Origin: an uncultured Anaerotruncus sp.
GTDB lineage: Bacteria > Bacillota > Clostridia > Oscillospirales > CAG-272
Length of the DNA: 11,306 bases
NCBI GenBank assembly: GCA_905210995.1
Contig: CAJLZE010000069.1
Span: forward strand, 1-11,306
Direction of reading: 5' to 3'
Shown here: piece after piece, positions 7,188-11,306 of the stretch
Position numbering within the stretch: position 1 is the first letter of the stretch
Layout: each line of letters opens with the position of its first letter
Translations under genes and position numbers: made by a program
The notes under the pieces: model-generated
What the model was told of the DNA's origin: nothing
Seen by the model: the letters and a program-made list of their open reading frames with translations, nothing else
Databases searched by the model: none

Positions 7188-8687
7188 TTACTTATAGATC
7201 TCCATAAGTGCGGGGATCTTGTTCTTCAACAGCTTCACTGCGGTGTTGGCGTATGTTGACCAGTTGGGGTTGTTGTTCTTAATGGCGTTTCTGAATGTAT
7301 CCTGACCGATAAGAGGATTGCAGAAAATTCTGCCGAGGTCGTAGGTCAGGTTGGATCTGATTATGTCATACATCTGGCTGGACACGGGGTCGTCGACATA
7401 ACGTGTCTTGAGCTGAAGCTCGAAGACGGCGGGAGTGATCTGACGGTAGCCCTCGGACGCCATGCACTCGATGAATGCGGATGCCAGCTCGGGATCGGAG
7501 GCGTCTTTTCTGATGGCGTAAAGGGTGAAGGGGTTGCCCATGACCGTTACGTAGTTTTCCTGATCCTTGTCATACTTGGGGCAGGGAACTACGAGGTAGT
7601 CGACCTCATACTCGGCTTTGAGGACCTTGTGAGAAACACGTGCACGGTCCATCATAAACAGCACTCTGCCCTCACCGAAGGCGCGCTGATGATAAACTTT
7701 GGAGGTATATATACCGTCATCGGTGTCCCAGAGAAGGCTGTTCAGCTTGGTGACGGTGTTCATAACACGCTCGCCGGAGAAGGAATCGGCGGGGATAAGG
7801 TTGCCGTCGGCATCCTTGTCGCAGATGGTAGCGCCGGAGCCGTAGAACCAGGGGTCCATATGTATGCCGGAGGTCACGTAACCGAACTGGTCGCCGGTGG
7901 TGCTCGTGCAGGTCTTGGTACCGCTGCCGTCGAGGTCCTTGTAAACGCCCTTGCACATTGAAATGAATTCGTCATAAGTCCAGTCGCCGCTGGTGACGAG
8001 GTTCTGAGGATTCTGGAGAGAATACTCGCCCATAAGGCCGGTGTTTACGAAGCAGACGTACATCATTTCAAGAGCGTTTCTCGAAATGTCGCCCGATGCA
8101 AAGTAAAGCTTGCCGTTAACGGTAGCTTCTTTAACAAGGAGCTGTGACCACCAGGGCTTTTCGAAGTTCAGGTAGTGGCACTCTTTGTCAAGCAGGTTGT
8201 AAAGATAGCCGGATGCCGCGTTCTTTGCGACAGAAAGGGAGTAACCCGCGATAACGTCGAAGGACTTATCGACACCGAGAGCCTTCTCGATGTAGGAGTT
8301 CCATGACTCAAGGTTGCCGGCGTTGCCGGGAACCGGAATGAACTCGATCTCGACGCCGAGACGCTTCTGGACGGTCCCGATACGAGAGAGGAGTTTGGAG
8401 GCAACGAGATCGCTGACGTTCTTCTCGACGCCGATCTCGTCGTTGAACTCAAAGTGCTCAACGTCGGACCAGACGAGAACGCCGAGCTTCTGACCGTTGT
8501 AGTTCAGTTCGGGGAGGTCGTCTTCAACGTAGGGGGAGGAGGATTCGGGCGTGTCGCTGCTTGCTGCGGCGGGAACTGCGGTCGTGGTATCCGATCCGTC
8601 GCCCTTTTCGGTGCAGGCAACGAGAGAAGAAACGAGCAACAGCAGTGCTACGGCAACAGCCATGATCTGTGCGAGGTGTTTTTTCAT
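7188..8687 (-). CDS. Extracellular solute-binding lipoprotein (ABC-type, orphan; sugar-type fold likely)
   Basis: This 499-residue protein has a basic N-terminus (MKKHLAQ), a hydrophobic core (9-21) and a clear lipobox LVAC with the lipidated Cys at 25. A Ser/Thr/Pro-rich linker (about 26-56) follows. The rest resembles the clostridial family-1-like extracellular solute-binding proteins. Familiar segments are FDVIAGYSLSVAKNAASGYLYNLLD (143-167), the FEKPWW region (175-180), GKLYFASGDIS (192-202) and GDWTYDEF (234-241). Two Asp-rich loops (DLDGSG, 251-256; DKDADG, 290-295) look like calcium-binding loops. These proteins bring sugars or other small solutes to an importer, but no permease or ATPase gene adjoins it, so its partner is elsewhere. 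The ligand is unknown. It has its own promoter and terminator. The nearest ribosome-site match, AAAGG, is 14 nt before the ATG, longer than usual. No better start in frame gives a complete signal peptide. Confidence 0.88.
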   Translation of the reverse strand: MKKHLAQIMAVAVALLLLVSSLVACTEKGDGSDTTTAVPAAASSDTPESSSPYVEDDLPELNYNGQKLGVLVWSDVEHFEFNDEIGVEKNVSDLVASKLLSRIGTVQKRLGVEIEFIPVPGNAGNLESWNSYIEKALGVDKSFDVIAGYSLSVAKNAASGYLYNLLDKECHYLNFEKPWWSQLLVKEATVNGKLYFASGDISRNALEMMYVCFVNTGLMGEYSLQNPQNLVTSGDWTYDEFISMCKGVYKDLDGSGTKTCTSTTGDQFGYVTSGIHMDPWFYGSGATICDKDADGNLIPADSFSGERVMNTVTKLNSLLWDTDDGIYTSKVYHQRAFGEGRVLFMMDRARVSHKVLKAEYEVDYLVVPCPKYDKDQENYVTVMGNPFTLYAIRKDASDPELASAFIECMASEGYRQITPAVFELQLKTRYVDDPVSSQMYDIIRSNLTYDLGRIFCNPLIGQDTFRNAIKNNNPNWSTYANTAVKLLKNKIPALMEIYK

Positions 8688-8732
8688 GCTTAAAATACCA
8701 ACCTTTCTGTTTTCGAGGGTGAAAAGATTATC

Positions 8733-8770
8733 CGGGCTGTTATCGGCAGTGCTTATGCCGTTACAACCCG
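8733..8770 (-). promoter_or_regulatory. Two-part hairpin in the leader of the solute-binding protein gene
   Basis: On the minus strand CGGGTTGT (8770-8763) pairs with ACAGCCCG (8740-8733), eight pairs with one U-G. After a small internal loop (AA / ATA), CGGCA (8760-8756) pairs with TGCCG (8748-8744) around a seven-base loop. It lies mid-leader, about 50 nt downstream of the predicted start. TTTT follows only after seven bases, so it is not a standard terminator. It does not match a riboswitch class I can name. Confidence 0.55.
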
Positions 8771-8773
8771 CAT
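8753..8773 (-). CDS. Possible six-codon leader peptide (MRVVTA)
   Basis: In the leader of the solute-binding protein, GAAAGG (8786-8781) is followed after 7 nt by an ATG and six codons, encoding MRVVTA, then TAA. This spacing is better than that of the main gene. The ORF lies in the 5' arm and apical loop of the leader hairpin, so a ribosome translating it would open the stem. Such an arrangement is typical of attenuation or translation-coupled control, but an ORF this short can arise by chance. Confidence 0.3.
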   Translation of the reverse strand: MRVVTA

Positions 8774-8826
8774 TCCGTCACCTTTCAAATTGATTTTCGT
8801 AAACCGAGTATTACATTTACTTAATA

Positions 8827-8856
8827 ATTATATCATACTCCGACCGTAAAAGTCAA
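8827..8856 (-). promoter_or_regulatory. Extended -10 promoter of the solute-binding protein gene
   Basis: On the minus strand -35 TTGACT (8856-8851), an 18-nt spacer and -10 TATAAT (8832-8827) occur with TG-A immediately before the -10 box. The predicted start near 8820 gives an unusually long leader of about 130 nt, which holds the hairpin and the possible leader peptide. Confidence 0.85.
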
Positions 8857-8906
8857 CACCTTTGGGAAAAATGGCACTATGCATAGAAATAACGCCTGAA
8901 AATTGC

Positions 8907-8920
8907 TCAAAGTAAACAAA
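8907..8920 (+). repeat. 14-base motif, copy 1 (inverted copy at 11189-11202)
   Basis: TCAAAGTAAACAAA is exactly repeated, in the opposite orientation, at 11189-11202. This copy lies 50 nt upstream of the -35 box of the solute-binding protein gene. The shared half-site GTAAAC suggests a regulator site, but none can be named. Confidence 0.5.
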
Positions 8921-9009
8921 AAAGCCGCCGCGTAAATAAAAAAAGATGTTACGGTGTTTACGAAACGTGCTGTGAGCGGTGGCTGCGTGCTTTGCAAGAA
9001 TTCAAATGC

Positions 9010-9029
9010 GCCCGTGGGCGGGCTTTTTT
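9010..9029 (+). terminator. Orphan plus-strand terminator-like hairpin
   Basis: GCCCG (9010-9014) and CGGGC (9019-9023) form a five-pair GC stem around TGGG, immediately followed by T6 (9024-9029). The form is that of an intrinsic terminator reading on the plus strand. No plus-strand gene or promoter is found upstream of it, so it may end an undetected small RNA, be a remnant, or be fortuitous. Confidence 0.5.
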
Positions 9030-9136
9030 CTCGTAATGGTTTGGCGTCGACAGCAGCCCGGAAGTCGTGGGGGCGCAGAACGAAACAGGTGGGATCCTGC
9101 GGGAAGAGGTCGTCGTTTTATCGAATTTTCGAGGCG

Positions 9137-9175
9137 AAAAGCAAAAGCCCCGGACGCGTTCGCGTCCGGGGCTTT
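9137..9175 (-). terminator. Terminator of the peptide-type binding protein gene
   Basis: AAAGCCCCGGACGC (9144-9157) and GCGTCCGGGGCTTT (9162-9175) form a perfect 14-pair stem around a four-base loop. On the minus strand it is followed by TTTTGCTTTT. It begins 15 bases after the stop codon of the upstream gene. Confidence 0.92.
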
Positions 9176-9189
9176 GTGAGCTGATTGTA

Positions 9190-11046
9190 TCAGTTTGCGG
9201 CAGTAGTTGTTGTGCTGCCCGTTGATGTAAGGTACTTGGTGTAATTTTTCTGCTTTGTGTTGGTGAACACACGATACGCATAGTAGGTGCTCTTGACGTT
9301 GCTGAGATCCTTGGAGATATACGCATCCTTATTGAATATGATCGGGATGACGGGCATATCCTCAAGGAGCTGAGCCTCGGCTTTGTGAAGGAGCTCGGCG
9401 CGTGCCGCGGTATCGGTGGTCGCGGCTATCTCGTCAAAGATAGCGTTGTATGCGTCGCTGTTGTAGCCCGTCTTGTGAGGATTGAGGGTGTATGTGTAAT
9501 CAAACGAATTCTCGGGCTTTTCGATCGTCAGCTTCTGACCGGAGAAGTCAAAGGCAAACGGAGCAAGAACGGAATAGGGGTTGGCGGAGAAGGGGACGAG
9601 GTCTATCGCGATGACATCATATTTGCCTGCCGCCAATCTCTCGTTGAAGATATCGTCGCAGATATCGGTCGCGATCTCACCGTTGTAGGTATCGTCGTTT
9701 ACTATCGCGGAGACTCTCTCGACGCTCACGTTGAACCCGAGAGCTGCCCATGCATCACATACCGCGTCCGCTATTGCGCAATGAACAGCGTTTTCATCGC
9801 GGACTGCGATCGTGAAGGTGTAGTCGGACGGCTTGATGCCCGCAGATGAAATGTGGCTCTGAGCTGCTGCCGTGTCGGCTGCGACCGAGAGGATGCTGCC
9901 GCCGACGGTGCGGAAGGAGTTCTTGCTTCCGACGGTGTTGAGCATTCCGGGAGCGATGAGACCGGTGGCTGCCTCTGCGTATACCACGAGATCGGCAAGC
10001 TTCTGACGGTCGATGGCAGCGGAGAGCGCAAGGCGCACCTCCTTATTTGCAAATAGCTTTTCGGTCGTGCCGTCAGCCTTTGCGATATCGGCGTTTTCGT
10101 TGAGATAGTACGTGTGAGTGGAAAGACCGTTGCTTATCTTAGCCCGGCTCTTGTACTGCTCTCTCGCTTCGAGGGCGATATTTCCGACATAAAAGATCTC
10201 GCCGTTTTCAAAATCGGTAAGCTGGTCGGCTGCTGACTTTGAAAAGTCAATGATTATACGATAAGGAGTGACAGACTTGTCGAGGTGATCTTTTTTCTGA
10301 TTGCGGCGGTAGTAGGGGTTTCTTTCGAGATACATAGAGGCTTCATCTGCGCTGTCGGCGTTTTTGCCGTAGTTTACGCGGTAAAGCTTGAAGGGACCGC
10401 TGCAGGCAATGGTCGCGGACTTCTTTGCCCAGTCCTCATTGCGCGAAACGATATCCTCACGGAGCGGAGCCAAAGCAACGCTCGTCAGGTTGAGGAGAAA
10501 TTCATCAAGGTTTATATCTCTTTCAAATTTGATCTCAAGGACCAGCTCGTCCACGGCATAGATACCCACGTCGTCTATCGAGCATTCGCCCTGCTTTGCG
10601 CTGCGCGCGTTCTTGATCTCGTAAAGAAGAGATGCTGCTTCAAAATCGGCTTCGGTGTCGAGCAGGCGCTTCCAGGTGAACACGGCATCCTGCGCGGAAA
10701 CGGGTGTGCCGTCCGACCACGCGTTATTCTTTTTGAAGTTGAGCATAAGGGTGTACTCTTTTTTATTGTCATCCCTTGTGTATTCATATGTATCAACGAT
10801 GGAGGGCTTGACCTTGCCGTTTGAATCAAGCGTAAAGAGCGTGTCAAACAGAAGTCCGCAGACTTTGAGAGCCGATGCATTGTTGTATGCGACGGCGGGG
10901 TCAAGATCGTAGACCATATCGGTCAGATACATTTTGATTTCTGCACCCTTGATATCCTTGCCGTCGATCTTTCTGTCGTGGCAGGAAACAAGTAAGGTCG
11001 CAACAGTGACCAGGCAGAGAAGTACAGCTAAGAGTCGCTTTGTCAT
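9190..11046 (-). CDS. Peptide/oligopeptide-type ABC solute-binding lipoprotein (SBP_bac_5, OppA/DppA-like)
   Basis: This 618-residue exported lipoprotein has a basic start (MTKR), a hydrophobic core (5-20) and a lipobox LVSC with Cys 22. The body belongs to solute-binding family 5. Near the N-terminus it has the pattern around DLDPAVAYNNASALKVCGLLFDTL (47-70), then the family signature WSDGTPVSAQDAVFTWKRLLD (110-130). Later come SGPFKLYRVNYG, NKEVRLALSAAIDRQKLADLV and the C-terminal AELLHKAEAQLLEDMPVIPIIFNKDAYI. Family 5 proteins deliver oligopeptides, and sometimes nickel, heme or sugars, to Opp/Dpp importers. No opp/dpp permease or ATPase gene is adjacent, so the ligand and partner stay open. 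It is longer than typical members (about 500-550 residues) and ends in a Ser/Thr-rich tail (STGSTTTTAAN). The ATG has GAGGAGG 11 nt upstream. It is a single-gene unit with its own promoter and terminator. Confidence 0.92.
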   Translation of the reverse strand: MTKRLLAVLLCLVTVATLLVSCHDRKIDGKDIKGAEIKMYLTDMVYDLDPAVAYNNASALKVCGLLFDTLFTLDSNGKVKPSIVDTYEYTRDDNKKEYTLMLNFKKNNAWSDGTPVSAQDAVFTWKRLLDTEADFEAASLLYEIKNARSAKQGECSIDDVGIYAVDELVLEIKFERDINLDEFLLNLTSVALAPLREDIVSRNEDWAKKSATIACSGPFKLYRVNYGKNADSADEASMYLERNPYYRRNQKKDHLDKSVTPYRIIIDFSKSAADQLTDFENGEIFYVGNIALEAREQYKSRAKISNGLSTHTYYLNENADIAKADGTTEKLFANKEVRLALSAAIDRQKLADLVVYAEAATGLIAPGMLNTVGSKNSFRTVGGSILSVAADTAAAQSHISSAGIKPSDYTFTIAVRDENAVHCAIADAVCDAWAALGFNVSVERVSAIVNDDTYNGEIATDICDDIFNERLAAGKYDVIAIDLVPFSANPYSVLAPFAFDFSGQKLTIEKPENSFDYTYTLNPHKTGYNSDAYNAIFDEIAATTDTAARAELLHKAEAQLLEDMPVIPIIFNKDAYISKDLSNVKSTYYAYRVFTNTKQKNYTKYLTSTGSTTTTAAN

Positions 11047-11104
11047 TTTTGTGTGATCCTCCTCAGGTAAAAAATCAAAGACGCGGCGCGTATTGATTCA
11101 ATAT

Positions 11105-11133
11105 ATTATATCACCAAATAAAGAAAATTTCAA
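11105..11133 (-). promoter_or_regulatory. Proximal extended -10 promoter of the peptide-type binding protein gene
   Basis: On the minus strand -35 TTGAAA (11133-11128), a 17-nt spacer and -10 TATAAT (11110-11105) occur, with TG-A before the -10 box. The start would lie near 11098, about 50 nt before the ATG. The leader carries the AGGAGG ribosome site and no obvious hairpin. Confidence 0.85.
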
Positions 11134-11188
11134 TGGAGATTTTGAAGTCTCTGAATGTTTGGCGGTTTGCACAATCAGGTCCTTAAAA

Positions 11189-11202
11189 TTTGTTTACTTT
11201 GA
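11189..11202 (-). repeat. 14-base motif, copy 2 (inverted copy of 8907-8920)
   Basis: On the minus strand this reads TCAAAGTAAACAAA, identical to the plus-strand copy at 8907-8920. It lies 55 nt upstream of the proximal -35 box and downstream of the possible distal promoter. ATTGCTC also occurs a short way before the motif in both copies: partly overlapping it in copy 1, and with a gap of 13 bases in copy 2. Confidence 0.5.
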
Positions 11203-11233
11203 CCATGCCGGCGCCGAGCAATCAATATATATT

Positions 11234-11262
11234 ATTATAATGTAAAACCAACACAAATGCAA
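11234..11262 (-). promoter_or_regulatory. Possible distal promoter upstream of the peptide-type binding protein gene
   Basis: On the minus strand TTGCAT (11262-11257), a 17-nt spacer and TATAAT (11239-11234) form a plausible sigma-A promoter about 130 nt upstream of the proximal one. The surroundings are very A/T-rich, which makes chance -10 boxes likely. The remaining sequence to the window end (11263-11306) shows nothing I can assign. Confidence 0.4.
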
Positions 11263-11306
11263 TAGTTTTACGGAAAAAACATATACTAATGATCCGGAGC
11301 GGCAGG

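Larger units (their letters stand above)
8857..9136. other. Gene-free intergenic stretch with structured GC-rich part
   Basis: Between the promoter of one binding protein and the terminator of the other I find no supportable gene. Open frames exist on both strands (for example plus 8954-9184), but they lack ribosome sites, carry no recognisable motif and run into the terminator stem. The stretch holds a 14-base motif (8907-8920), a long-range inverted repeat (8924-8931 with 8976-8983), an inner repeat CGTAAA/TTTACG (8931-8936 with 8957-8962) and a plus-strand terminator-like hairpin (9010-9029). From about 8976 it is markedly richer in G+C than the A/T-rich promoter DNA beside it. No plus-strand promoter is evident. 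Confidence 0.6.

Noticed and set aside
8690..8820. A known riboswitch in the binding-protein leader
   Set aside because: The hairpin shows no conserved core that I can match to T-box, TPP, cobalamin, SAM, glycine, guanidine or other familiar classes. It is listed only as an unassigned structure.
8954..9365. Overlapping ORFs on both strands (plus 8954-9184, plus 8979-9179, minus 8958-9365)
   Set aside because: They lack ribosome sites, run through the perfect terminator stem at 9144-9175, and the minus one overlaps the end of the peptide-binding protein gene. The sequence is better explained as noncoding.
10285..10824. 179-codon plus-strand ORF
   Set aside because: It is antisense to the peptide-type binding protein gene and has no ribosome site or known motif.
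8907..11202. The 14-base inverted repeats as ends of a mobile element carrying the peptide-binding protein
   Set aside because: There is no transposase, no target-site duplication next to either copy, and the copies sit at regular distances upstream of promoters, which fits regulatory sites better.

Overview
The window looks like a chromosomal segment of an anaerobic Bacillota, most likely class Clostridia (gut Oscillospirales-like). The signs are lipoproteins with Ser/Thr-rich linkers, AGGAGG-type ribosome sites, sigma-A promoters with an extended TGATATAAT -10, compact U-tailed terminators, and a two-gene SufC/SufB-like iron-sulfur module of the kind found in strict anaerobes. This placement is inference; there is no rRNA or other phylogenetic marker here.

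Layout. (1) 37-3317, minus strand: a secreted GHL10-type glycoside hydrolase lipoprotein (3317-1767), then a SufC-type ATPase (1709-954), then a short SufB/SufD-type scaffold (954-37). The last two overlap by one base (TAATG). One strong promoter lies upstream of the hydrolase. No terminator is visible before the ATPase gene, so all three may share a transcript. (2) 3436-7173, plus strand: a divergent operon of two overlapping half-transporters (588 and 594 aa) forming a heterodimeric ABC exporter of the TM287/288-BmrCD-LmrCD type. It has a structured leader and ends in a strong hairpin terminator that also suits the convergent gene. (3) 7188-8856, minus strand: an orphan extracellular solute-binding lipoprotein with its own promoter and a ~130-nt leader that contains a hairpin and a possible six-codon leader ORF. 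(4) 8857-9136: a gene-free stretch with a GC-rich structured part and an unassigned plus-strand terminator. (5) 9137-11262, minus strand: a peptide-type (SBP_bac_5) solute-binding lipoprotein with its own terminator and one or two promoters.

How the genes fit. The exporter pair forms one machine with one catalytic and one degenerate ATP site. The SufC/SufB-like pair would build Fe-S clusters in the cytosol. The two binding proteins sit outside the membrane and have no permease genes beside them here, so their translocators must be encoded elsewhere. No phage, transposase, CRISPR, tRNA or rRNA gene was seen. I found no clear-cut new system. The most promising loose ends are the noncoding parts: the exporter leader dyad, the leader of the first binding protein, the structured island at 8924-9030, and a 14-base motif shared in inverted orientation upstream of both binding-protein promoters.
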